A DNA stretch of 10,775 nucleotides from Clostridia bacterium (GTDB taxonomy: Bacteria > Aerophobota > Aerophobia > Aerophobales > AE-B3A): the NCBI GenBank assembly GCA_030610745.1, contig JAUWRC010000039.1:1-10775 (forward strand), read 5' to 3'. Position 1 is the stretch's first letter; each line of letters begins with the position of its first letter. Below, piece by piece: positions 1 to 6,115 of this stretch. The notes beneath the pieces are model-generated. The model was not told the DNA's origin and made no database searches. It worked only from the letters and a program-made list of their open reading frames with translations. Position numbers and translations under genes: made by a program.

Positions 1-41
1 TCCCTTCTTCACTATACGCTATCCGCTATCCGCTATACGAA
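1..41. repeat. Heptamer tandem repeat downstream of the NlpC/P60-like gene
   Basis: Four consecutive 7-bp units run from 14 to 41: ATACGCT, ATCCGCT, ATCCGCT, ATACGAA. The array ends one base before the stop codon of the minus-strand gene, so it lies in that gene's 3' flank. It has no dyad or T-tract that would make it a terminator. Other spacers in this window also have a 7-bp period but different unit sequences. Confidence 0.7.
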
Positions 42-2042
42 TCAATCAATCTTTATTATAGACTCGTCCAGTCTTCTTAAGATAAAGCATCTTTCCTCCA
101 GCTTTTCTTTTACAGAATTGACCATTACTCCTTTGTGTCCGGCGCAAATCAATTTATCACTGTAGTCTAAGAGTCCATTTTTGTTAGAATCCTCGTAAAG
201 AACAAGGGTATGGCTGAAGTTCTTCTCTTTTTCTTCCTTACTCAAGATAAGGTCACCTATTCTTATTTCACCTTCCCCTGTACCGATGTGAATAACGACG
301 TCTTTTCCTTCCTCGTCCACAAATCTTTCATAAGAATTTGTCAGGAGTGCTCCTTCAATATCGCGGATTTCGATACAAAGGGGCAGGGTTGCTCTCAGAT
401 AATATGGTATGAGGTAATATTTCTCATCCTGGATGTCCATTGCCAGGACGGTACATTCCAGTCTTATTTTATTAATGATTTTACCGGCAAGGTTATAAAT
501 TAAGATTTGATTTCCATAAACAGGTATATAGACTTGACCATTTTCCAGGGTCAGGGGCCCTAAAGGAACAAAATTCTCATAAAGACCCTCTAGCTTTACC
601 TCTTTCTTTAAATTTTCTTCCTCGTCAAAGATATATAGACTCCCAGAAGCTAAAAGATAAATATCTCTGGTTTCTTCATCAAGGTCAATTCCTCTGGCTC
701 TGATTTCTTTTTCCCAGGTATAAGATTGATCTCCTACCCGGGAAACACACTCTACTTTTGGCCTAAAATGACCTTTTAGATTTCCCTCTTGGTCAAGAAT
801 CTCTATTTCTCTGGCTTTACTATTATTTATGACATAAATTTGATTGTCCTGGGAAATGGCTATATCCAGATAATGGGAAGAGGGCTTTTTGATAACTTTT
901 TTGAGTCTAAAGTGAGAATCAAAAATCTGGATTTTTCCCTTGCCCGAGATATAATAATACCCATCCTGATAAGCTATTGCTTGAGGCGTCCAATCCTTGA
1001 AGAGCTCATTGGTAGCAAATTTGAAAATTCTTTCATCTATGGGCAGGTTATATATTCCCTCTCCCAAATCTTTGGCTGCCGTGTATTGGAGATCTTTATT
1101 CCCCATAGCTCTTAAAGCAGAGACAATCAAATCAGCGCATTCTATGCCAATGGGGTTGGGAAGTTCTGCCTGATGGTTGGTTGGATCATCTCTTTCTCCT
1201 CTATCTCTATAGTCTGCTCCCCAAAGCCAGGGAACCCCTCTTAGAGCTTCTATATATCTAATCAATTCATTTTCATGGTTAGACAGTCTACTGATGCAGT
1301 GAACAGAGGGTTTGATACCTCTATCATAATCTTCGGCGGCAATATTACTGGGCTCCGAGAGATCTTTTTTGCCAGGGGAAGATAAGAGTTGGCCGTTATA
1401 GTTGATTTCAGCTCTGAATCTAGCTGTTCCTGCCTTTTTCTCTAACCTCATCCTCCAGCCCTCCTGAGCTATAGAGCTCTCGGTATATTCAATAATATCC
1501 CACCCGGAGAATTTCCCCTCATCAGGACCTTTAGTAGTAAAGACATTGGAGTACCACTTATAATTTGAGTCTGGGTGAGATGGCTGCAATTTTGGCATTA
1601 TTTTGTACCACTTTATAGCTGGCTTTCCCCACCTCTCCTCATTCCATCTTTTAAGAGTTTCGCTTTCCGTAGAATATATTATGTTGTCCACTTTTATTTT
1701 GTTTGGCAGCGAATCATCACATCCTAAATAATAGTTTCCTTGCCTATCTTTTATTACGGCAAATAAATCTACATTATCCTCATAGCCAATTAGTTTACTA
1801 GAGTTATCAGGAGTATCTTCTAAAGATGTAGAAATAATGAGAAGTTTATCAAGGGTAGGTTTCTTTATCTCGTCCAGGGTGAGATTTTGCTGTGCCTTTA
1901 TTAAAGCTGCCAAAATACGTGAAGATTTTTCGGAGGAAATTTGAGAATTATTTTCTGAGGCAGCGAGTGAGTTTCCAGCATAAAAAAGTAGCCCAAAACC
2001 AATTAAGCTGCATATCAGTATCTTTTCTACATATCTTTCCAT
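42..2042 (-). CDS. Secreted NlpC/P60-like cysteine peptidase with an inserted beta-propeller
   Basis: A 666-aa protein. Residues 1-28 form a signal peptide: charged start, hydrophobic run 8-22, likely cleavage after NSLAA, no lipobox. Residues 85-220 are beta-rich and not recognised. Residues 257-312 match the N-terminal half of an NlpC/P60 domain: GVPWLWG at 269-275, then GIECADLI with candidate nucleophile C302. Residues 345-585 hold five repeats ending in patterns like IxIxDxxGxL, near 356, 394, 452, 497 and 535, resembling NHL-type propeller blades. Residues 592-640 match the missing C-terminal half: IRIGDLIL (593-600), then NFSHTLVLYED with candidate catalytic H611. An EF-hand-like loop lies at 618-629. 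Known NlpC/P60 enzymes cleave peptidoglycan stem peptides or related amides; that activity here is inferred. The third polar residue is unclear (C633 or H636). The gene starts 7 nt after the LarA-like gene stops, with no clear Shine-Dalgarno, so translational coupling is likely. Confidence 0.72.
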   Translation of the reverse strand: MERYVEKILICSLIGFGLLFYAGNSLAASENNSQISSEKSSRILAALIKAQQNLTLDEIKKPTLDKLLIISTSLEDTPDNSSKLIGYEDNVDLFAVIKDRQGNYYLGCDDSLPNKIKVDNIIYSTESETLKRWNEERWGKPAIKWYKIMPKLQPSHPDSNYKWYSNVFTTKGPDEGKFSGWDIIEYTESSIAQEGWRMRLEKKAGTARFRAEINYNGQLLSSPGKKDLSEPSNIAAEDYDRGIKPSVHCISRLSNHENELIRYIEALRGVPWLWGADYRDRGERDDPTNHQAELPNPIGIECADLIVSALRAMGNKDLQYTAAKDLGEGIYNLPIDERIFKFATNELFKDWTPQAIAYQDGYYYISGKGKIQIFDSHFRLKKVIKKPSSHYLDIAISQDNQIYVINNSKAREIEILDQEGNLKGHFRPKVECVSRVGDQSYTWEKEIRARGIDLDEETRDIYLLASGSLYIFDEEENLKKEVKLEGLYENFVPLGPLTLENGQVYIPVYGNQILIYNLAGKIINKIRLECTVLAMDIQDEKYYLIPYYLRATLPLCIEIRDIEGALLTNSYERFVDEEGKDVVIHIGTGEGEIRIGDLILSKEEKEKNFSHTLVLYEDSNKNGLLDYSDKLICAGHKGVMVNSVKEKLEERCFILRRLDESIIKID

Positions 2043-2049
2043 TATGTTT

Positions 2050-3357
2050 TTATTCAGTCGTATTACTGGCGTAGATGGCTAATCTATTTGCTTGTTTGAA
2101 TACTAAAATTTTTTCATGGGAATCGCCTTTAATCCATTGATTGATAACTTCCTGTGGATTTTTCACTGGATAAAGATGGGCTGCCTCAACGATGTTATGG
2201 TTAAGGTTAGAATATAACCAGATTTTGTTTACTCTTCCCAGAATATGAGCCATCTTATATGCTTTTTGTTTGTAGAGTCTGTAGTTCTTTTTAACTTCTT
2301 CTGCCAGAAGGTTCTTTGGTTTATCTAAAGTCAGAGGGTCGTAAAAGAACTCTTTAGTTTTTTTAGCCGGACCCAAACCCTGGTAGCCTCCGTTGCAAGC
2401 AGCTAGCCAGAGAATCTCACCCTCGTCAAGAACAGCATCTTTTGTTAGACTAACTCCTCTTTGCGCTGCATAGAGAGTTTTATCATAAGGGTATCCTCCA
2501 GGCGAGACAATCGCGTATTTCTGGGGCCAGAGTTTAAAACTCGTCGTTTCATCAATTATTTTAATACCTTCTCTAGTTACAGTTTCTGGGGCTCCTGCCG
2601 CAGCCCAAATGAGTTTTTCAGCACCAATGGTGGCTAGTGTATAGATGGGTCTATCCCGGGCAATAAGCTGCATAGCTTCTAGCATGTCCTCGGCAACAGG
2701 ATTGGTTTTCCTTTCTGGATCAGGATGCCAGGGATGTCTTCCACATGTGGCCTCAGACTTTAAGGCGAGTCCGTGATTCATCTCTATAGTTCTAAAAGAA
2801 CAACACCCCGGGAGAAAGTTTTTGACGACATTGGAATAGCCAGCAAAATAATGGTTTTTCATATTAGCCGTAACTAAGAATAAGTCTGCCTCCAGGGCTT
2901 TCTTATCAACTTCAACCTTTGTTCCTCTCGCGGTTATGCCTACCTCCTCCGTTGATTTTTCGCAGTCATGAATCAAAATATCATAGTGGAGGCCATATTT
3001 CTTTGCACTGCGTTCAATAAACTGAGCTATTCTGAAGTTTCCCTCATCATCCGGATCATGCGAGCCGGTGGTGATTATATATTGAATGTGATTTGCTTTC
3101 TTTAATCTTTTGGCGCAGGCTTCAATTTGCTCCTTATAAGGCTGTTTTCTGGTAGTATCTGCAACAAGGGCACATATCCTTCTGCCCCTGACTACCTCTT
3201 CCAATTTTTTCCCATCGAGAGGTTCATTTAATGCCTTTTCTAGAATTTCATTGGTGCTTCTACTCTCTTTGAGCTTTTTTGGCTTAATAATTTCCGTTCT
3301 TTCCTCAGGTAATTCCAGCAAAATACTTTCTTTGCCATAGGGTAATTTAATTTTCAT
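2050..3357 (-). CDS. LarA-family (DUF2088) nickel-pincer-type racemase/epimerase homologue
   Basis: A 435-aa protein, the usual LarA length, cytoplasmic with no signal peptide. LarA lactate racemase uses a nickel-pincer nucleotide covalently attached to a lysine. The expected ligand pattern is visible: TGSH with H100 (matching LarA H108), KNHYFAGYSNVVK with H169 and K179 (matching H174 and K184), and EMNH with H195 (matching H200). The family signatures SPGGYPYDK (285-293) and LAACNGGYQGLG (318-329) also fit. Family membership is clear but the substrate is not; LarA relatives act on diverse 2-hydroxyacids, so lactate racemase should not be assumed. The cofactor-building genes larB, larC and larE are absent from this window. 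The gene lies 3 nt after the 178-aa gene and 7 nt before the secreted NlpC/P60-like gene. Confidence 0.86.
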   Translation of the reverse strand: MKIKLPYGKESILLELPEERTEIIKPKKLKESRSTNEILEKALNEPLDGKKLEEVVRGRRICALVADTTRKQPYKEQIEACAKRLKKANHIQYIITTGSHDPDDEGNFRIAQFIERSAKKYGLHYDILIHDCEKSTEEVGITARGTKVEVDKKALEADLFLVTANMKNHYFAGYSNVVKNFLPGCCSFRTIEMNHGLALKSEATCGRHPWHPDPERKTNPVAEDMLEAMQLIARDRPIYTLATIGAEKLIWAAAGAPETVTREGIKIIDETTSFKLWPQKYAIVSPGGYPYDKTLYAAQRGVSLTKDAVLDEGEILWLAACNGGYQGLGPAKKTKEFFYDPLTLDKPKNLLAEEVKKNYRLYKQKAYKMAHILGRVNKIWLYSNLNHNIVEAAHLYPVKNPQEVINQWIKGDSHEKILVFKQANRLAIYASNTTE

Positions 3358-3360
3358 TCT

Positions 3361-3897
3361 TTACCAGTGTCCGTGTCTTCTGAAGTACTCGAAGAGTTTT
3401 TCTACATCACTAGATGCCGACTTAATGGCTAGAGTTCCTGCATAAATCAAGACTGAAAATTGCCAGCAGTCTTCCGGACCCAATATCAGCCCACAGTGGA
3501 CATCCTCTTTTCTTTCCAGTTGCCTGGAGAAATGTCCAACAGCTTTATCTAATGAACCCTCAAATACTTCAATGGTATGGGTTTCATTGTTGTATTTTAG
3601 GGTGGGAAAGGAAACTCCTCGCATCAACAGGAATCTAGCAACCTCATTCTCATCAACTTCATAATCTTCGTCAAAATCAAAGCCCTCAAATTGAGGAAAA
3701 TTTCCGGGAAGGATAATGGTAGGTTTATGTGCTATTACCTTACCTTTTCGCACTACCGTATCTCCAATATTAACTGCCGATTTAGCTAAAGATACATAGG
3801 GGAGCTCAGTATTTTCGAAGGCTAAGAGAGTGCGTAAACGAGGTCTTAAAATTCTTGTTTCTTTAACCGCTTTGTCCCATTTTTCTTGTAAGTCCAT
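3361..3897 (-). CDS. Conserved-looking hypothetical protein, first gene of the leftward operon
   Basis: A 178-aa protein not recognised as any family. It has no signal peptide or membrane segment. Visible traits: a basic N-terminal stretch (residues 8-22), a beta-rich part with IGDTVVRKGKVIAHKPTIIL (44-63), a strongly acidic segment FDFDEDYEVDENE (73-85), cysteines at 135 and 144, and a C-terminal end HGHW. It reads as a genuine gene: it has a good Shine-Dalgarno (AGAGGA, about 8 nt before ATG), a full-length frame, and only 3 nt separate it from the LarA-like gene. As first gene behind the leftward promoter it is expressed with the LarA-like protein, so a partner or regulatory role is possible but unproven. 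Confidence 0.75.
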   Translation of the reverse strand: MDLQEKWDKAVKETRILRPRLRTLLAFENTELPYVSLAKSAVNIGDTVVRKGKVIAHKPTIILPGNFPQFEGFDFDEDYEVDENEVARFLLMRGVSFPTLKYNNETHTIEVFEGSLDKAVGHFSRQLERKEDVHCGLILGPEDCWQFSVLIYAGTLAIKSASSDVEKLFEYFRRHGHW

Positions 3898-3932
3898 CTA
3901 ATTTCCTCTTTTTTTGTATTGTGACACAGTCT

Positions 3933-3966
3933 GATTGCGAGCTTGCTAAAGGCAAGCGTGACAATC
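3933..3966. repeat. Imperfect palindromic (REP-like) element
   Basis: GATTG (3933-3937) pairs with CAATC (3962-3966), and GCTTGC (3941-3946) pairs with GCAAGC (3952-3957) around a 5-nt loop. A mismatch and a one-base offset lie between the two stems. It lies in the predicted 5' leader of the leftward operon. The form resembles short interspersed palindromic repeats of many bacterial genomes; whether it recurs elsewhere cannot be seen here. Confidence 0.5.
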
Positions 3967-3968
3967 TT

Positions 3969-3996
3969 AGTTTATTACAAGGAATAATATTGTCAA
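3969..3996 (-). promoter_or_regulatory. Sigma70-type promoter of the leftward three-gene operon
   Basis: Read on the minus strand, a perfect TTGACA (-35, 3996 to 3991) is followed after 16 nt by TAAACT (-10, 3974 to 3969), four of six bases matching consensus. Transcription would start near 3962, giving a 5' leader of about 65 nt before the ATG at 3897. The -35 lies in the left arm of the inverted repeat shared with the rightward promoter. Confidence 0.55.
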
Positions 3997-4043
3997 GAGG
4001 AGGAAGCCGAAGCGCCGCGAAGCGCGGTCCCCCTTGACAATAT
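3987..4043. repeat. 11-bp inverted repeat around divergent -35 boxes, with an inner GC hairpin
   Basis: The left arm ATATTGTCAAG (3987-3997) is the exact reverse complement of the right arm CTTGACAATAT (4033-4043). Each arm contains one TTGACA. The 35-bp centre holds a perfect small dyad, CCGCG AAG CGCGG (4015-4027). The arrangement makes the two promoters mirror images at their -35 sides. Confidence 0.75.
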
Positions 4044-4061
4044 ATTTTTTTGTTTTATAAT
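4034..4061 (+). promoter_or_regulatory. Consensus sigma70 promoter of the dcw cluster
   Basis: TTGACA (4034-4039) and TATAAT (4056-4061) both match consensus perfectly, with a 16-nt AT-rich spacer. The start site would fall near 4068. The promoter drives mraZ and probably the rest of the cluster, and it faces away from the leftward operon promoter. Strength is presumably limited in vivo by the MraZ boxes directly downstream. Confidence 0.85.
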
Positions 4062-4070
4062 GGAGGGTGA

Positions 4071-4094
4071 GTGGTAAAAAGTGGTGTAAAGTGG
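4071..4094 (+). promoter_or_regulatory. Putative MraZ operator: three GTGG boxes at 10-bp spacing
   Basis: GTGG occurs at 4071, 4081 and 4091, exactly one helical turn apart, in contexts GTGGTAAAAA, GTGGTGTAAA and GTGGAGAGCC. Two copies read AAAGTGG. Known MraZ proteins bind short G-rich direct repeats at 10-bp spacing just upstream of mraZ (TGGGN in E. coli, AAAGTG-type in mycoplasmas). The boxes begin about 10 bp after the -10, at the expected transcript start, which suits autorepression by blocking RNA polymerase. Confidence 0.75.
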
Positions 4095-4255
4095 AGAGCC
4101 CTGAGCCCAAAGTCTAGAGTTTAGATCTCAGGATAACGACAGTGAGCGAACAAAGAAGAACATCGGTAATGTCTGCATTAGGAATACAACGGGCGAGGTG
4201 AATCTTTGCAGAGTGGAGGAGGAGATTTTGCTGCCAGGGCTCTTCACCCCCCCCA

Positions 4256-4283
4256 TTAGAAAAGGTGAGTCCGAATTTTCTAA
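4256..4283. repeat. 8-bp palindromic hairpin just ahead of the mraZ ribosome binding site
   Basis: TTAGAAAA (4256-4263) is the exact reverse complement of TTTTCTAA (4276-4283), with a 12-nt loop GGTGAGTCCGAA. The hairpin ends 10 nt before the GGAGG of mraZ. It could be a translation-modulating leader element or a copy of a dispersed palindromic repeat. There is no U-run, so it is not an intrinsic terminator. Confidence 0.5.
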
Positions 4284-4308
4284 CAGGGTTCACGGAGGCG
4301 TATAGCCA

Positions 4309-4749
4309 ATGTTTATGGGAGAGTACCATCATTCAATAGATGAGAAAAATAGAGTAATCATTCCTTCTTCTCTACGTCAGCAAAATAGAGAAAAAGGGAA
4401 TGAATTCGTCATTACCCGAGGATTGGATCAGAGCCTGTTTCTTTATCCTTTATCGGAGTGGCAAAGCCTGGGAGAGCGACTGCGGAATCTGTCTACCACC
4501 AAATCCAATTCTCGGGCCTTCCTAAGGCTTCTCTTCTCCGGAGCCCACTTTGTTCAGCCAGATACTCAGGGTAGGATTACCTTACCTCAAGGGTTGAAGG
4601 ATTTTGCTCAAATCAAAGTGAAAGTAGCTATAATTGGTGCCTTTAATAAAATAGAAATCTGGGGCGAGGAAAGATGGGATAAGTATTATAAGGAAAAAAG
4701 ATCTATTTATGAAGAATTATCAGAAGAAATTATGGATGTGAGGATTTGA
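4309..4749 (+). CDS. mraZ: MraZ, transcriptional regulator of the dcw cluster
   Basis: A 146-aa protein, normal length for MraZ, a cytoplasmic ring-forming DNA-binding protein with two AbrB-like half domains. Both diagnostic DxxxR motifs are present: D11-EKN-R15 in the first half and D85-TQG-R89 in the second. The N-terminus MFMGEYHHSIDEK is typical, which supports ATG 4309 over the ATG at 4315. A GGAGG at 4294-4298 lies 10 nt upstream. MraZ represses its own operon in characterised bacteria, and three GTGG boxes at 4071-4094 make the same likely here. The stop codon overlaps the rsmH start. Confidence 0.96.
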   Translation: MFMGEYHHSIDEKNRVIIPSSLRQQNREKGNEFVITRGLDQSLFLYPLSEWQSLGERLRNLSTTKSNSRAFLRLLFSGAHFVQPDTQGRITLPQGLKDFAQIKVKVAIIGAFNKIEIWGEERWDKYYKEKRSIYEELSEEIMDVRI

Positions 4750-5636
4750 AATTTTTTCATCAGCCGGTGATGGCAAGGGAAGTTTTATACTGGCTTAATT
4801 TAGAGGAGGGAGATGTTTACGTAGACTGTACTATAGGCGCCGGTGGACACAGCAAGACTATCCTGAAGGAGAAGAAGGGGAAAGTTAGGATTCTGGGAAT
4901 AGATCGAGACGAAGAAGCGCTTCAAGTGGCAAAAGAAGAGCTCAAGGAATACGAGCGGCAAGTTACTCTCATCAAAGCAAATTTTAAACATCTCCCTCAA
5001 ATTCTTAAAAAAGAGAATATTAACAAAGTAGACGGTATCTTATATGATTTAGGTCTTTCATCTATGCAAGTAGATAATCCAAAACGGGGATTCAGCTTTC
5101 GTCAGTGTGGCCTCCTGGATATGAGAATGGATGGTTTACAAAGTTTGACCGCTGCTCATCTGGTAAATCAGCTTTCGGAGAAGGAACTGGACCATATTTT
5201 TTTTGAACTGGGGCAGGAACCATGGGCCCGCCGGGTAGCGAAATTTATTATTGAAGAAAGAAAGCTGAATCCCCTTAAAACAACACTGGACTTGGTCCAG
5301 GTGGCAAAGAGAGCTATCCCAGCTAAATTTCGAAGGGGGAAAAGAATACATTTTGCCACTAGAATCTTTCAGGCTTTGCGTATTAAGGTTAATGAAGAGC
5401 TGGAGAATTTAGAAATCAGCCTGAACTCCTCTCTTGATTTATTAAGAGCCAAAGGAAGGATTTGTGTAATCAGCTACCACTCTTTAGAGGATAGGATAGT
5501 GAAAAGGGAGTTCAGGAAGGCTGAAGAAAAAGGGCTAAAGATTTTAACCAAAAAGGTCATTAGGCCCTCGACAGAGGAGATAAGAGCAAATCCGAGAGCT
5601 CGCTCGGCTAGATTAAGGGCAGCGGAGAAAGTATAG
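4746..5636 (+). CDS. rsmH: RsmH (MraW), 16S rRNA (cytosine-1402-N4)-methyltransferase
   Basis: A 296-aa cytoplasmic enzyme that methylates N4 of C1402 in the 16S decoding centre using S-adenosylmethionine. The SAM-binding signature VDCTIGAGGHS (26-36) is followed by GIDRDEEAL (51-59), YDLGLSS (100-106), LDMRMD (124-129), HFATRIFQALRI (202-213), SYHSLEDRIVKREF (243-256) and the basic tail NPRARSARLRAAE. The start is TTG 4746, overlapping the mraZ stop. The conserved FHQPVM needs a start before the ATG at 4770, and no other start codon lies in frame. The GAGGA at 4740-4744 is unusually close to this TTG, so initiation probably depends on coupling with mraZ. Confidence 0.96.
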   Translation: MKFFHQPVMAREVLYWLNLEEGDVYVDCTIGAGGHSKTILKEKKGKVRILGIDRDEEALQVAKEELKEYERQVTLIKANFKHLPQILKKENINKVDGILYDLGLSSMQVDNPKRGFSFRQCGLLDMRMDGLQSLTAAHLVNQLSEKELDHIFFELGQEPWARRVAKFIIEERKLNPLKTTLDLVQVAKRAIPAKFRRGKRIHFATRIFQALRIKVNEELENLEISLNSSLDLLRAKGRICVISYHSLEDRIVKREFRKAEEKGLKILTKKVIRPSTEEIRANPRARSARLRAAEKV

Positions 5637-5893
5637 TGAGGTGGCTTTTACTCATTCTTGTCTTTGTTTTTATTTTTATAGGAATAAAGATATATTGCAA
5701 TGCAGAGTTAATTAAGAATAGTTATACTATACAGAGGCTTCAGAGCGAGATGGAAGGGATAGAGAAGGAAAATGCTTTGTTAAAGAAGGAGATTTTTTCC
5801 CGGCTGTCTTTAAGAAAGCTCGAAGTTTATGCTCGAGAGAAGTTAAATTTAGCCGAACCCCGAGAAATAAGATATATAAGGGATAAGCTCTAA
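5636..5893 (+). CDS. ftsL: FtsL-like divisome protein
   Basis: An 85-aa bitopic membrane protein: a hydrophobic segment at residues 3-20 right after a short cytoplasmic start, then a predicted coiled coil (about 25-55, RLQSEMEGIEKENALLKKEI) and the C-terminal pattern YAREKLNLAEPREIRYI (64-80) typical of FtsL/DivIC-type proteins. FtsL links FtsB and the FtsW-FtsI synthase in the divisome. FtsL sequences diverge strongly, so position between rsmH and the PBP gene carries much of the identification. GTG 5636 overlaps the rsmH TAG by one base, with GGAG at 5624-5627 eight nt upstream. The cytoplasmic tail is very short, as in Gram-negative examples with minimal N-termini. Confidence 0.88.
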   Translation: MRWLLLILVFVFIFIGIKIYCNAELIKNSYTIQRLQSEMEGIEKENALLKKEIFSRLSLRKLEVYAREKLNLAEPREIRYIRDKL

Positions 5894-6115
5894 GCTCTAC
5901 GAGATGCAAGTAGCGGTGCGATTTATCGCATAAAAGAAGATGATTAGTGGATTAGTTAATTGAGAGATTAGCGTGAGGAGTGCAGGATTGAGGAAAAAGA
6001 GAGCTGGGGTTACTAATTAACTAATCTCTAATCAACTAATTAACTGAGAAGTCGGATGAATCCGACCGCTACTATCAATGAACAACGAACTATGAACTAG
6101 ATTAAGGAGATCTCA
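5894..6115. repeat. Repeat-rich spacer between ftsL and the PBP gene
   Basis: The 222 nt hold nested repeats and no gene. AGTAGCGGT (5909-5917) and ACCGCTACT (about 6062-6073) form an outer inverted pair. GATTAGTTAATT (5950-5961) and AATTAACTAATC (6015-6026) form an inner 12-bp perfect pair. The stretch 6012-6046 reads as 7-bp units built on CTAAT. The stretch 6078-6100 reads TGAACAA, CGAACTA, TGAACTA, also with a 7-bp period. No convincing promoter or terminator was found. Confidence 0.7.

Larger units (their letters stand above)
4068..4308 (+). promoter_or_regulatory. Long structured 5' leader of mraZ
   Basis: About 240 nt separate the predicted transcript start from the mraZ ATG and contain no convincing gene. 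Several exact pairings are visible: 4095-4103 (AGAGCCCTG) with 4235-4243; 4100-4105 (CCTGAG) with 4127-4132; 4197-4202 (GGTGAA) with 4243-4248; and 4256-4263 (TTAGAAAA) with 4276-4283. The first overlaps both the second and the third, so they cannot all form together. A run of eight C lies at 4247-4254. No U-tract terminator is seen, and no known riboswitch was recognised. Confidence 0.4.

Noticed and set aside
210..1115. Plus-strand open frames within the NlpC/P60-like gene
   Set aside because: They lie opposite a continuous 666-codon gene with clear domain motifs and have no ribosome binding sites or recognisable motifs.
4247..4254. Run of eight C as a phase-variation switch
   Set aside because: It lies in untranslated leader with no evidence that length changes would affect a reading frame.
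4068..4308. An RNA gene (RNase P RNA, tmRNA or tRNA) in the mraZ leader
   Set aside because: No RNase P P4 core such as GAGGAAAGTCC or ACAGAA, no tmRNA tag frame and no cloverleaf could be formed; a short GGGTTCACGG is only a chance T-arm likeness.
4114..4332. A 72-codon minus-strand open frame across the mraZ leader
   Set aside because: It covers the leader palindromes and the mraZ start, has no ribosome binding site, no protein-like domain pattern, and opposes the clear promoter; it looks like translated repeat.
5986..6016. A promoter upstream of ftsI (TTGAGG then TACTAA at 17 nt)
   Set aside because: The -10 matches only three of six bases and lies inside the repeat; too weak to annotate.
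5940..6050. CRISPR-like array in the ftsL-ftsI spacer
   Set aside because: The repeats are 7-12 bp, in inverted orientation, without uniform spacers or cas genes.
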